45,488 nt of DNA from WLMZ01 sp037140375 (GTDB lineage Bacteria; Actinomycetota; Acidimicrobiia; Acidimicrobiales; Ilumatobacteraceae), in NCBI GenBank assembly GCA_037140375.1, contig JBAXER010000015.1, positions 1 to 45,488 on the forward strand, given 5' to 3'. Under the pieces are notes generated by a model. The model had not been told where the DNA came from. It did no database searches and worked only from the letters and a program-made list of their open reading frames with translations. The translations under genes were made by a program, and so were the position numbers. This document shows positions 17,090 through 26,154 of this stretch, piece by piece (the first letter of the stretch is position 1; each line of letters begins with the position of its first letter).

Positions 17090-17821
17090 TTATTCGACGA
17101 GGCGCAGCCCACTTGGGGCTACCGACGCTGCGGCGTGCGGCAAATCGACAACGAACTCGGTGCGATGCGCTGGGAACACGTGCTCAGACAGCAGCACCGG
17201 GCGACCGTGGGTATCTTTGGTGAGTCGCTCGCAGCACAACACCGGCGAGCCCACAGGCACGCCCAGCAGGGCCGCGTCGTCAGGAGTAACCGAGTCGGCT
17301 CCGATGGTTTGCGTTGCGCCGCCAAGGGCAATGCCGAGCAGTTCGTAAAATGGCGAACGCTCGACATCACGCCGCGACAAGTGCTGGCCCAACTCGGCCG
17401 GACACCACACGGTGACCACTGCGAAGGGCTCACCATCGGCGAGGTTGATGCGCTTCACACGCAACACATTGTCGGATCGAAGCGCAGCGCGAACTCGACT
17501 CGGGGCTGGGACAAACGCGAACTCGATGATCTTGCGTTGCGGCTCGACGCCGCTCTCGGCCATTTGCCCTTCGATGGTGACCAGTTGCCCGAGCGTTTGA
17601 CGCAACGGGGCTGCCGCAACGAACCATCCGAAACCTTGCCGGGCATCGACGAGTCCTTCGTCTCGAAGCGTCTCGAGCGCGCGCCGAATGGTGACCCGGC
17701 TGGCATCGAACTCAGCCGACAGTTCGGCTTCGCTGGGCAGCACCCGACCCGCTGCATAACTTCCGACGGCGACGCGGCCACGAAGCTCATCTGCAATCTG
17801 TTGGTACCTGATTGTTCTCAT
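17090..17821 (-). CDS. GntR family regulator, HutC/UTRA type
   Basis: 243 residues. The N-terminal winged helix-turn-helix (about 1-72) includes LPSEAELSAEF and SRVTIRRALETLRDEG, classic GntR features. The C-terminal part (about 85-238) has the UTRA ligand-binding pattern, with ERSPFYELLG, CCERLTKD and a closing FVVDLP strand. It is divergent from the aconitase gene, and the shared 94-bp spacer contains a good promoter with a tandem ACTTGTCT repeat over its -10, so repression of acn and autoregulation are likely (inference). AGGGGG lies 10 nt before the ATG. UTRA domains bind small metabolites; the ligand here is unknown. Confidence 0.92.
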   Translation of the reverse strand: MRTIRYQQIADELRGRVAVGSYAAGRVLPSEAELSAEFDASRVTIRRALETLRDEGLVDARQGFGWFVAAAPLRQTLGQLVTIEGQMAESGVEPQRKIIEFAFVPAPSRVRAALRSDNVLRVKRINLADGEPFAVVTVWCPAELGQHLSRRDVERSPFYELLGIALGGATQTIGADSVTPDDAALLGVPVGSPVLCCERLTKDTHGRPVLLSEHVFPAHRTEFVVDLPHAAASVAPSGLRLVE

Positions 17822-17850
17822 CGTTGTTTCACCCCCTGAGCTCGATTGGT

Positions 17851-17879
17851 TTGACCATCAAAAACACTTGTCTTATACT
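17851..17879 (+). promoter_or_regulatory. Strong sigma-70-type promoter for aconitase
   Basis: TTGACC at 17851-17856 and TATACT at 17874-17879 are separated by exactly 17 bp, each matching five of six consensus bases. The aconitase ATG lies at 17916, preceded by AAGGGG at 17903-17908. Confidence 0.7.
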
Positions 17880-17884
17880 TGTCT
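17866..17884 (+). promoter_or_regulatory. Tandem ACTTGTCT repeat over the acn -10, possible GntR operator
   Basis: ACTTGTCT occurs at 17866-17873 and 17877-17884, an 11-bp period that would place both copies on one face of the helix. The repeats straddle the -10 element, where a bound repressor would block RNA polymerase. The adjacent GntR/UTRA protein is the obvious candidate; this is inference. Confidence 0.5.
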
Positions 17885-17915
17885 ACATCCGCCGGCAAGC
17901 ACAAGGGGCAATCAC

Positions 17916-20177
17916 ATGGCCGTTACCGCAGGAACTCCGATCGAATTGGTGCAAGGCGTCTACGCCAAGCTCGCCCAGCGTGTAGAGATTGGGCGCCGCC
18001 GACTTGGCCGCCCGCTCACGCTCACCGAGAAGATCCTCATCAACCACCTGCTCGACCCTGAGTCGCAAGAGATGGAGCGTGGCATAAGCTACGCCGACTT
18101 CAACCCCGACCGGGTAGCCATGCAAGACGCAACGGCTCAGATGGCGCTGCTGCAGTTCATGACTGCTGGCCTGTCGTCGGCAATGGTGCCCAGCACCGTG
18201 CATTGCGATCACCTCATCTCAGCCAAGGTTGGCGCACGCATCGACATGGGCGTCGCTGTCGACACCAACCGCGAGGTGTACGACTTCTTGCGCTCGGTGT
18301 CCGCGAAATACGCCATCGGTTTTTGGGGTCCAGGCAGTGGCATCATCCACCAAGTGGTGCTCGAGAACTACGCATTCCCCGGCGGCATGATGATCGGCAC
18401 CGACAGCCACACGCCCAACGCTGGCGGCCTTGGCATGGTGGCCATTGGTGTCGGCGGCGCCGACGCTGTCGACGTCATGACCGGCTTCCCATTTAACGTG
18501 CGCTGGCCCAAGGTCATTGGCATCAAGCTCAACGGCACACTCAGCGGATGGTCGTCGCCAAAGGACGTCATCCTCGAGGTCGCACGCGTACTCACCGTCG
18601 AAGGTGGCACCGGAGCAATCGTCGAATACTTCGGCGCTGGCGCCGACTCGATCTCTGCCACCGGCAAAGCCACCATCTGCAACATGGGCGCCGAGATTGG
18701 CGCCACCTGCAGCGTGTTCGGTTACGACCAGAACATGGCCGCATACCTTCAGGCCACCGGCCGCACCGCCATTGCTGCCGCAGCCGATCAAGTAGCCAGC
18801 GATCTGCGCCCCGACGATGGAGCGCTGTATGACCAAGTCATCGAGATCGACCTCGATGCCTTGAAGCCACTCATCAACGGACCGCACACCCCTGACCGCG
18901 CCAACCGCGTCGGCGCTGCCGTCGGAGCCGAGGCCCGCGCCAACGATTGGCCACTCGAAATCAGCGCTGCACTGATTGGTAGCTGCACCAACAGTTCGTA
19001 CGAAGACATCACCCGCGCTGCGTCGGTCGCACGCCAGGCCGCAGCGATGGGCCTGCGCACCAAGACCGATCTGCTCATCAGCCCCGGCTCAGAACAGATC
19101 CGTGCGACCATCGAGCGCGATGGCCTGCTCGCCGATCTCGAGGCCATCGGAGCAACCGTGTTGGCCAACGCCTGCGGCCCATGCATCGGCCAATGGGATC
19201 GCCCAGCATCGGCCAACGGCAAGCCGAACACCATCGTCAACAGCTTCAACCGCAACTTCCCCAAGCGCAACGACGGTTCGGCCAACACGCTCAGCTTCGT
19301 CACCTCGCCCGACACCGTGATTGCGCTTGCCCTTGCTGGCCGCCTCGATTTCGATCCCACCACCGACACCATCACCAACGCCGACGGCATCGAGGTCAAG
19401 CTCAACGCTCCGGTTGGCGAGGTGCTTCCCGCAAACGGTTACGACCCCGGCACGAACACCTTCACCGCTCCCCCGGCCGACGGATCAGGCGTTGTGGTCG
19501 AGGTCTCACCCACCAGCGATCGCCTGCAACTGCTCGAGCCATTCGCAGCATGGGACGGCAACGATCTCATCGGTATGCCAGTGCTCATGAAGGCACAGGG
19601 TAAGTGCACCACCGACCACATCTCGGCTGCTGGTAAGTGGCTCACCTATCGCGGCCACCTCGAGAACATCAGCGGCAACTTGTTCATTGGCGCCGTCAAC
19701 GCGTTCACCAACGCAGTCGGCGAGGGAATGTGCGCCATCGCCGGCGAAATCGACACCTACCCGAACCTGGCCCGCACATACAGCAAGGCCGGTCTTCGCT
19801 GGTGCGCCATCGGCGACCGCAACTACGGCGAAGGGTCGTCACGAGAGCACGCAGCGATGGAGCCTCGCTATCGCGGAGGCGCGGCAATCTTCGCCCGCAG
19901 CTTTGCTCGCATTCACGAGACAAACCTGAAGAAGCAGGGAATGCTGCCGCTCACGTTTGCCGACCCAAACACCTACGACCTCATCGAGCAAGACGACAAG
20001 ATCAACGTGCTCAATCTTCCTCCGGTGCCCGGCAAGAACATGCGCTGCCAGATCGTGAAGCCCGACGGCACCATCATCGAGTTCGAGGGCGTGCAGACTT
20101 TCAGCCCCGAGCAGGTCGAGTGGTTCAAGGCCGGGTCGGCTCTCAACGTGGTTCGTCGCAAGGTTGCCGAAGGCTGA
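17916..20177 (+). CDS. acn: Aconitate hydratase, mitochondrial-type
   Basis: 753 residues from ATG 17916. It interconverts citrate and isocitrate through cis-aconitate in the TCA cycle, using a [4Fe-4S] cluster. The cluster cysteines are C357 (GSCTNSSYED), C420 and C423 (ACGPCIGQW). The mobile C-terminal swivel domain carries GDRNYGEGSSREHAA, with the catalytic Ser and Arg region. The length and order match the mitochondrial-type aconitases of about 750 residues rather than the AcnA/IRP type of about 900 residues that is more familiar in actinobacteria. It is divergent from a GntR regulator and has its own strong promoter. A TTG further upstream would extend the frame but lies inside the promoter, so the ATG is preferred. 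Confidence 0.96.
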   Translation: MAVTAGTPIELVQGVYAKLAQRVEIGRRRLGRPLTLTEKILINHLLDPESQEMERGISYADFNPDRVAMQDATAQMALLQFMTAGLSSAMVPSTVHCDHLISAKVGARIDMGVAVDTNREVYDFLRSVSAKYAIGFWGPGSGIIHQVVLENYAFPGGMMIGTDSHTPNAGGLGMVAIGVGGADAVDVMTGFPFNVRWPKVIGIKLNGTLSGWSSPKDVILEVARVLTVEGGTGAIVEYFGAGADSISATGKATICNMGAEIGATCSVFGYDQNMAAYLQATGRTAIAAAADQVASDLRPDDGALYDQVIEIDLDALKPLINGPHTPDRANRVGAAVGAEARANDWPLEISAALIGSCTNSSYEDITRAASVARQAAAMGLRTKTDLLISPGSEQIRATIERDGLLADLEAIGATVLANACGPCIGQWDRPASANGKPNTIVNSFNRNFPKRNDGSANTLSFVTSPDTVIALALAGRLDFDPTTDTITNADGIEVKLNAPVGEVLPANGYDPGTNTFTAPPADGSGVVVEVSPTSDRLQLLEPFAAWDGNDLIGMPVLMKAQGKCTTDHISAAGKWLTYRGHLENISGNLFIGAVNAFTNAVGEGMCAIAGEIDTYPNLARTYSKAGLRWCAIGDRNYGEGSSREHAAMEPRYRGGAAIFARSFARIHETNLKKQGMLPLTFADPNTYDLIEQDDKINVLNLPPVPGKNMRCQIVKPDGTIIEFEGVQTFSPEQVEWFKAGSALNVVRRKVAEG

Positions 20178-20205
20178 CCCAACAACCGTCTGACATACTG
20201 AGGCC

Positions 20206-20871
20206 GTGGAAATTACAACGGCGATACGCACCACTGGCTCAGTACGGCAATTCACCGACGAGCCCGTCGACGACGCAACCGTGTACGCAATGCTCGACGA
20301 TGCCCGGTTCGCTCCTAGCGGAGGCAACCGTCAGGGATGGCGCGTGGTTGTGGTGAAGAGCGAAGCTCAGCGCCGCGCCATTGGCGGCCTGATGAAACCC
20401 GTGTGGGACGAATATGTGGCCATTGGCAGCACCGGCGTCACTCCGTTCACAGCCGCACCTCCGGCCAACTATGCGCTCACCACAGTGACTCCCGGGCACA
20501 CCCCCAACGACCTACTCGACAACATTGTCGACGTGCCGGTCGTGCTCGTCGTGGCCGCAGATCTTGGCTGCATCGCGATGATGGACAAAGACCTTGAGCG
20601 ACCAGCGATTACCGGCGGCGGATCCATTTACCCGTTCTGCTGGAACGTGTTGCTCAGCGCACGTAGCCGCGGACTCGGCGGCGTGATGACAACGTTTTTG
20701 TCTCGCGCCGAACCACTCGCTGCATCGGTGCTGGGCTTGCCACCAACCTATGCGCTGGCATCAACCATCTTTTTGGGCCATCCAGTGCATCAACCAACAA
20801 AGTTGAAGCGAGCAGCGGTCGAAACGTTTGCCACCATCGACTCGTTTGATGGGTCACCATTCGCCGGCTAA
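20206..20871 (+). CDS. Nitroreductase family protein
   Basis: 221 residues from GTG 20206. Nitroreductase-fold features are the FMN segment TTGSVRQFTDEPV, the loop APSGGNRQGWRV, the GGGSIYPFCWNVLLSARSRG helix and a C-terminal ALASTIFLGHP strand. A two-part insertion at about 75-110 (PANYALTTVTPGHT) is unusual for the short nitroreductases. It follows acn after 28 bp and may be read from the same promoter, but no biochemical link to aconitase is evident. The ribosome-binding site is poor. Substrate unknown. Confidence 0.87.
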   Translation: MEITTAIRTTGSVRQFTDEPVDDATVYAMLDDARFAPSGGNRQGWRVVVVKSEAQRRAIGGLMKPVWDEYVAIGSTGVTPFTAAPPANYALTTVTPGHTPNDLLDNIVDVPVVLVVAADLGCIAMMDKDLERPAITGGGSIYPFCWNVLLSARSRGLGGVMTTFLSRAEPLAASVLGLPPTYALASTIFLGHPVHQPTKLKRAAVETFATIDSFDGSPFAG

Positions 20872-20892
20872 GCGCCGTACGCAATGAGGCGC
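20872..20892. terminator. Weak GC hairpin between convergent genes
   Basis: GCGCC at 20872-20876 pairs with GGCGC at 20888-20892 across an 11-nt loop, filling most of the 28-bp gap between the nitroreductase (plus) and the sortase gene (minus). There is no T-tract; the stem is short. Confidence 0.25.
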
Positions 20893-20899
20893 CCGAAAC

Positions 20900-22603
20900 T
20901 CAGCCTGGATCGACGCGCACCAACGAGAACGTGACCACAATTCGGTGCCGTGTGTCGGTTGGCAAGAAGTTGGTCTTTGAGCACGCAACCAACGACACGT
21001 TGGGTAGCGGCGCAAACAGGCCTACTCCAAAGATTTCGGCGTTGCTCTCGCCGGTGATGTCGCGACGCGCAAACTGGTAGTGATACACGCGGCCATCGTC
21101 GCTCGGCGACTCAATGATCAGTTCGGCGCCCGGTCCGAGCAAATGCAGGTTCTTGAAAATGCTGCCGAACTTGGTGCGGTGACCGAACAAGACCATGTGG
21201 CTGTTCTCGCCTGCGAGACCCACCTCGGGCCAGTGGCCGACCAATCCCTTGTCGACGACCGAATGTGACACGCCCTCGGCGACGTAGCCATTCACTCCGA
21301 TGCTCGGCAGATGTAAGGCATAGGGCAACTGCGACGCACCAGGCGCCGGATTCTCAGCGGCTGACAACGAGACAGTGGCGGATGGCGATCCGATGAAGTA
21401 GCCAGCGACGTCGACCACCAGGTGGCCGCCGCGCTGGGTGAACACGGCCACACCCGAAGTTGAAGTACGAAGAATTGCGTGGTTGGCCACTGTCTGCGCG
21501 GCACCGACTGCGTTGAGGTTCGACGCCACTGGGCGGTTGGTACGCGCTGGGTAACCAGTGAAGTAGCCGGCGCCTCGCGTCTGAGTTGTGGTCAGGTTCA
21601 CTACCACCGCCTGCGAGGCGGCGCGTCCCGAATAGTCGAACTCGGCAGTCCACCCACCCTGCAAACGACCATAGCTACCAGCGGTTCGGGTATCGAGCGC
21701 TCGGTACGGAGCACCGGGGACAAAGAGCCCCTCGACAGCGACGGCAGCGGTGGGACCGGTGAAATAGCCAGCGATATCGACGATGAGATGACCGCCCGAG
21801 GACGCAAAGACATTGATGCCGAACACCGTGCCGCCGGTACCGACCGGAACGATGGTTTGATTCGCTCGAGTCTGTCCAGCGGCGTCGGCATTGAGGTTCG
21901 AAGAATCAGGACGACTTGCTCCGGCGGCGAACGCTGTGAAGAATCCGGGACCGTTCGATTCGGTGACTGTGAGGTTGACCACGACTGCAATGGCATTGGT
22001 GGGCACAACCGAAGCAACGCTGACCGATTCGGTTTGACCGGAGCCGACCCCAACCCCTCGCTCGCGTGTGTCGAGTGCTCGGAACGCGGTAGCAAGCGCC
22101 ACGAAGCGACCCGAGCTCACTGCGGAGCTCTGCGGGATGTACGCGCCACCAATATCGACCACAACGTCGTTGGGCTGCGACGAGTAGATATCGACCGACC
22201 CATCAGTGCCGAGCAGCACAGTCACCAAGTTGGCAACGATCTGTCCGGCGCGATCGATATTGAGATTCGAAGCCTCGGGAAGCGCCGTGCCGGTCGGGTA
22301 GACAGACACGTAACCGGCCGCCACAGCGTTCGTAGCCGTGACGTTGAGCACCACTGCCGCCGCATTTGCAGGCACAGCATTGCGACCAGCTATCTGCACC
22401 CGAATGGTGCGCGAATCAATTCGCGTGAAACCAAATTGACCCTCGGATGCTCGCGTCTCTGCAAGGCGCGATGGTGCCACCGGCACAAACGAACAGGCGC
22501 CCGCTTGAACAGGCACTGCGTGTGCAGGTGAGCCAAGCGTGAGCGCCACTGGCACGGACGCCGCCAGCGCCAGCACCTGCCGGCGCGAGAGGGTGGTTGT
22601 CAT
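20900..22603 (-). CDS. Tat-exported protein: three SNLN repeats plus a C-terminal sortase domain
   Basis: 567 residues. The N-terminus has a twin-arginine signal (SRRQVL, 6-11), a hydrophobic run and an AHA site near 29. Three repeats of about 115 residues follow (about 38-155, 166-282, 293-404). Each has a VVLNVT-like strand, a conserved SNLN element (112-115, 235-238, 361-364) with a following Ala-Asn, and a closing VVDIAGYF-type strand. Residues 428-565 form a class E-like sortase with the triad His475 (FGHRT), Cys541 (LVACSK) and Arg554 (HRIVV). Sortases join proteins to the wall or to each other. No membrane anchor is seen after the signal, so the enzyme may be freely secreted. It starts 24 bp after aroB on the same strand. 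No substrate with a sorting signal lies in the window. Confidence 0.82.
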   Translation of the reverse strand: MTTTLSRRQVLALAASVPVALTLGSPAHAVPVQAGACSFVPVAPSRLAETRASEGQFGFTRIDSRTIRVQIAGRNAVPANAAAVVLNVTATNAVAAGYVSVYPTGTALPEASNLNIDRAGQIVANLVTVLLGTDGSVDIYSSQPNDVVVDIGGAYIPQSSAVSSGRFVALATAFRALDTRERGVGVGSGQTESVSVASVVPTNAIAVVVNLTVTESNGPGFFTAFAAGASRPDSSNLNADAAGQTRANQTIVPVGTGGTVFGINVFASSGGHLIVDIAGYFTGPTAAVAVEGLFVPGAPYRALDTRTAGSYGRLQGGWTAEFDYSGRAASQAVVVNLTTTQTRGAGYFTGYPARTNRPVASNLNAVGAAQTVANHAILRTSTSGVAVFTQRGGHLVVDVAGYFIGSPSATVSLSAAENPAPGASQLPYALHLPSIGVNGYVAEGVSHSVVDKGLVGHWPEVGLAGENSHMVLFGHRTKFGSIFKNLHLLGPGAELIIESPSDDGRVYHYQFARRDITGESNAEIFGVGLFAPLPNVSLVACSKTNFLPTDTRHRIVVTFSLVRVDPG

Positions 22604-22627
22604 GCGAATCCAATCGTTGTGCGTATG

Positions 22628-23644
22628 TCAGGCCTCGGACATGGATCGTAGAGCGTTGAGCACAGCATCGTCTGGCACCCCGGCGACAACCTCTACACCG
22701 TTATCGCCGTCGAGCACAAAGGTGAGGCCATCAAGTGCCTTCTTGTCGCGACCCATCAGGCCGAGCAGCAGCTGATGATCGAAATCAGGCAACGATGTGT
22801 TGAGTTCGTAGAGCCCACCCACCACGTCGTAGTGCTGCTGCACCCGCGCGCTTGAGATGCGACCCAACTCGTGTCCAAGATGCGCCGCGTAGATGAGTCC
22901 GATAGCGACGGCCTCGCCGTGCGCCAATGAAAAGTCTCCCGCAATCTCGAGCGCGTGAGCCAGCGTGTGGCCGTAGTTCAGCAGCGCCCGGCGACCACCT
23001 TCGCGCTCGTCGGCTCCCACGATGTCGGCCTTGATCTGCGCACACCGAGCGATGCGATCGACCAACTCCATACTGAGCAGATCGTCGCCCGCGAGAAAGT
23101 GGTACTTGGCCATCTCGCCCATGCCGCAGCGCATCTCGCGGGGACTCAATGTGGCGAGTGCATCGAGATCACACAACACACCGCTGGGTTGCCAATAAGC
23201 GCCAACGAGGTTTTTGCCTTCGGGCAAGTTGACGCCGGTCTTGCCGCCGATGGCAGCATCGACCATGCCGAGCAACGTGGTGGACACGTGCACCACAGCA
23301 ATGCCTCGGTGCCACGACGCGGCGGCGAATCCGGCAATGTCGGTGACCATGCCGCCGCCAAGCCCGATGATCACGTCGTTGCGGGTGAGTCCCATGGTGG
23401 CGAACCCGCGGCACAGGGTCTCGATGGTGGCCAACGATTTGTGTTCTTCGCCTTGACCGATCACAAAGACCTCGTGAGGAATGCCTGGATCGACCGCGAG
23501 CGGAATGCCTGTCTGGGTAATGACGGCGGCCCGGCGCGCCGACTTGGGCAGCATCGCTGCAAGTTCGCTGCGCACGCCTGAGCCAACGAGTACGTCGTAG
23601 CTGCGGTCGCCAAGGTCGACGTGCACGGAGCGCAAGGTGGTCAT
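22628..23644 (-). CDS. aroB: 3-dehydroquinate synthase
   Basis: 338 residues. It converts DAHP to 3-dehydroquinate, the second step of the shikimate pathway, using NAD+ and a divalent metal. Motifs visible in order are GGGMVTDIAGFAA (NAD binding), LLGMVDAAIGGKTGVN, the metal-ligand Glu in GMGEMAKY, and the His ligands in NYGHTLAHALE and HGEAVAIGL. RDKK near the C-terminus is a phosphate-binding region. The start ATG overlaps the aroK stop by four bases (ATGA). Slightly shorter than E. coli AroB but complete. Confidence 0.97.
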   Translation of the reverse strand: MTTLRSVHVDLGDRSYDVLVGSGVRSELAAMLPKSARRAAVITQTGIPLAVDPGIPHEVFVIGQGEEHKSLATIETLCRGFATMGLTRNDVIIGLGGGMVTDIAGFAAASWHRGIAVVHVSTTLLGMVDAAIGGKTGVNLPEGKNLVGAYWQPSGVLCDLDALATLSPREMRCGMGEMAKYHFLAGDDLLSMELVDRIARCAQIKADIVGADEREGGRRALLNYGHTLAHALEIAGDFSLAHGEAVAIGLIYAAHLGHELGRISSARVQQHYDVVGGLYELNTSLPDFDHQLLLGLMGRDKKALDGLTFVLDGDNGVEVVAGVPDDAVLNALRSMSEA

Positions 23645-24153
23645 CGCAACACCGCATCGACAACTTCGGTGACCGACCGGCCATCGACGGTAACGATGAC
23701 ATCGGCAATCTCGCGATACAAGGCCTCGCGTTGCTCATACATCCGCCGCAACGTGCCCTCAGGGTCACCGTCGAGCAGTGGGCGATGCGCCCCGCCTTTT
23801 ACTCTGTCGGCGAGCATTCCCGGGTCGGCGCTGAGCCATACAACTCGGGCTCCGCTGGCGCGAAGCGCGTCGCGATTTTGTTGACGCAGCACTACGCCGC
23901 CGGCCGCGGCAATCACTGACGCACCGGGTCGGCTGAGCAACTCGCTGAGCACTTCGGATTCGATTTCACGGAATGCCTCTTCGCCATCAGCGGCAAAGAT
24001 ATCGCGCACTGTGCGGCCCTCGCGGGCTTCTAGCACTGCGTCGGTGTCGAGCAGATCGCATCGCAACCGTGACGCCAAGACTCTGCCGACCGTGGTTTTG
24101 CCAGAGCCCATCATGCCAACCAGCACAATACGCGGGTTGCCAGCTGCGCTCAT
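23641..24153 (-). CDS. aroK: Shikimate kinase
   Basis: 170 residues. It phosphorylates shikimate at the 3-hydroxyl with ATP. The P-loop GMMGSGKTT spans 13-21, the shikimate/Mg motif DTD follows in DLLDTDAVLEAREG, and AAAGGVVLRQQNR supplies the Gly-rich substrate loop and Arg. The LID region includes the run GGAHRPLLDGD. The start overlaps the aroC stop by four bases, and its own stop overlaps aroB, so the three are translationally coupled. Confidence 0.96.
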   Translation of the reverse strand: MSAAGNPRIVLVGMMGSGKTTVGRVLASRLRCDLLDTDAVLEAREGRTVRDIFAADGEEAFREIESEVLSELLSRPGASVIAAAGGVVLRQQNRDALRASGARVVWLSADPGMLADRVKGGAHRPLLDGDPEGTLRRMYEQREALYREIADVIVTVDGRSVTEVVDAVLR

Positions 24154-25313
24154 CGCAACGATTCGTTGTATGCCACTGCGTTGCGTACGAATTCGTCGAC
24201 GGTGTCGCCACCAAACTTGCGCTGCGCCTCGGCTGCAAGCACCAGCGCAACCATGGTTTCGGCCACCACGCCCATTGCAGGGACTGCGGTGACATCGGTG
24301 CGCTCTTTAAAGCTGACGGTGGCCTCTTTGGTGATGATGTCGACCGTTCCCAACGTTGGAATGTTGAGCGTGGCCAATGGCTTCATCGCTGCTCGCACCA
24401 CCATGACTTCGCCAGTGGTCATGCCGCCTTCGGTGCCACCCGCCAAGGTGGTCTCGCGGCGGTATGTGCCCGTTGCCGAGTCCCACGAGATGGCGTCGTG
24501 AGCGACGCTTCCGCGCATGCCTGCAACATCGAAACCGTCGCCGATCTCAACACCCTTCACGGCCTGAATACTCATCACGGCCTGCGCCAACAGTGCGTCG
24601 AGTTTGCGGTCCCAGTGCACGTGGCTGCCGAGACCCACGGGCAGCCCGTAGGCCAATACTTCGACAATGCCGCCGAGCGAGTCGCCGTCTTTTGCTGCCG
24701 CCTTGATCTCTTCGATCATTGCGTCTTCGGCCGACTTATCGAAACAACGAACCGGCGACTCATCGATCGCACCGAGGTCGGCCATCGTTGGGAGCTGCGC
24801 TGACTTCGAACGGGCCGGGCCCATCTGAACGACATGCGACAAAATCTCGATGCCGATGGTGCCGAGCAATTTCTTGGCAATGGCGCCCGCCGCAACGCGT
24901 GCTGCTGTCTCACGAGCGCTTGCACGTTCGAGCACATCGCGCGCATCGGTGAAGCCATATTTCTGCATGCCTGCAAGGTCGGCGTGACCGGGGCGCGGCT
25001 TAGTCAATGGGTCCTTGGTGACACCAGGGGCCGGCGACATCTCTTCATGCCACTTGTCGCTGCGGAACCACTCACTGTTCTTGATCTCAATCGCAATGGG
25101 TGAGCCGAGCGTGCGACCATGCCGTACGCCGCCGACAAGGGTGATTTCATCGGCTTCGAACCGTTGCCGTGGACCACGGCCGTAGCCGAGACGGCGACGA
25201 CCCATCTCTTCTTGGATCTCTTCGACAGTGATGGGTAGGCCTGCGGGCAAGCCCTCGACGATGACAACGAGCGCTTGCCCGTGGGATTCGCCGGCGGTGA
25301 GATAACGAAGCAT
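24150..25313 (-). CDS. aroC: Chorismate synthase
   Basis: 387 residues from ATG 25313 (MLRYLTAGESHGQ). It removes phosphate from EPSP to make chorismate and needs reduced FMN. The signature GESHG contains the catalytic His11. RPGHADLAGMQKYG, the ERASARETAARVAAGAIAK segment and KGVEIGDGF follow in the expected order. This start is chosen because the family begins at this motif; the open frame upstream runs into aroE and has no family similarity. It starts 10 bp after the aroE stop. Confidence 0.97.
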   Translation of the reverse strand: MLRYLTAGESHGQALVVIVEGLPAGLPITVEEIQEEMGRRRLGYGRGPRQRFEADEITLVGGVRHGRTLGSPIAIEIKNSEWFRSDKWHEEMSPAPGVTKDPLTKPRPGHADLAGMQKYGFTDARDVLERASARETAARVAAGAIAKKLLGTIGIEILSHVVQMGPARSKSAQLPTMADLGAIDESPVRCFDKSAEDAMIEEIKAAAKDGDSLGGIVEVLAYGLPVGLGSHVHWDRKLDALLAQAVMSIQAVKGVEIGDGFDVAGMRGSVAHDAISWDSATGTYRRETTLAGGTEGGMTTGEVMVVRAAMKPLATLNIPTLGTVDIITKEATVSFKERTDVTAVPAMGVVAETMVALVLAAEAQRKFGGDTVDEFVRNAVAYNESLR

Positions 25314-25323
25314 TGGGTGCAGG

Positions 25324-26154
25324 CTACCCGTGGCGAGCCACGAGTTCGTGCTCTGCGGCAGCACGCATCGCGGCAGGATCGGGGCTGACGCCGGTCCAGA
25401 GCTGTTGTTGCAGAACTGCCTGATGCACCAACATTCCCAAGCCATCTACCGCCGTTGCGCCACAGCGGCGGGCGCCACGGAGCAGCGCTGTCTCGATCGG
25501 GTGGTACACCAAGTCGGCCACCACCTGGCTGGAGCGCAACAACGCAAGGTCGAATGGCGCTTCGTCGGTGCCCATGCCGACAGAGGTGGCGTTCACCACG
25601 AGATCGACATGGGCGATGCCGGCTACATCGCCAACGCGGGCGCGGCCCGCGCCGAGCAGTGCGGCAGCCTCGGCACGAGCGGCAGAACGGTTGATGACCA
25701 CAATCTGGTCGACCCCTACCCGAGCGAGCGCATCGATAACAGACCGCGCCGCACCGCCGGCCCCGAGCACCGCCACGGTCATGCCGGATGGCTCAACACC
25801 GGCTTCGCGCAGTGACGCCACGAAACCTGCGCCATCAGTGCTGTAGCCCGCGAGGCGACCGTCGTCTTGAAGCACGACGGTGTTGGCCGTGCGCAGCGCT
25901 GCAGCCGCTGGATCGAGCACGTCGACCGCTGCGGCGACATCGTCCTTGTGGGGCATGGTCACCGACAGCCCTGAGATGCCAAGCACGCGCATGGCCGCAA
26001 GCGCCTCGGCCGCCCTGCCAGGCGCAACCTCGAACGCGGTGTAGATCCAATCGAGTGCTCCAGCGGCGAAGGCTGCGTTGTGGATGACCGGACTCAAGCT
26101 GTGTCGTACGGGTGATCCAATAACGGCTGCAAGTCTTGTTGTGCCAGTGATCAT
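25324..26154 (-). CDS. aroE: Shikimate dehydrogenase
   Basis: 276 residues. It reduces 3-dehydroshikimate to shikimate with NADPH. The substrate-binding motif SLSPVIHNAAF, the catalytic Lys in VTMPHK, and the NADP loop GAGGAARS are clear. The catalytic Asp region reads GYSTDGAGF where most AroE proteins have GxNTDxxG, so the Asn is a Ser here. The C-terminal DGLGMLVHQ motif is present. The start overlaps the mltG stop by four bases. Complete length. Confidence 0.94.
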   Translation of the reverse strand: MITGTTRLAAVIGSPVRHSLSPVIHNAAFAAGALDWIYTAFEVAPGRAAEALAAMRVLGISGLSVTMPHKDDVAAAVDVLDPAAAALRTANTVVLQDDGRLAGYSTDGAGFVASLREAGVEPSGMTVAVLGAGGAARSVIDALARVGVDQIVVINRSAARAEAAALLGAGRARVGDVAGIAHVDLVVNATSVGMGTDEAPFDLALLRSSQVVADLVYHPIETALLRGARRCGATAVDGLGMLVHQAVLQQQLWTGVSPDPAAMRAAAEHELVARHG

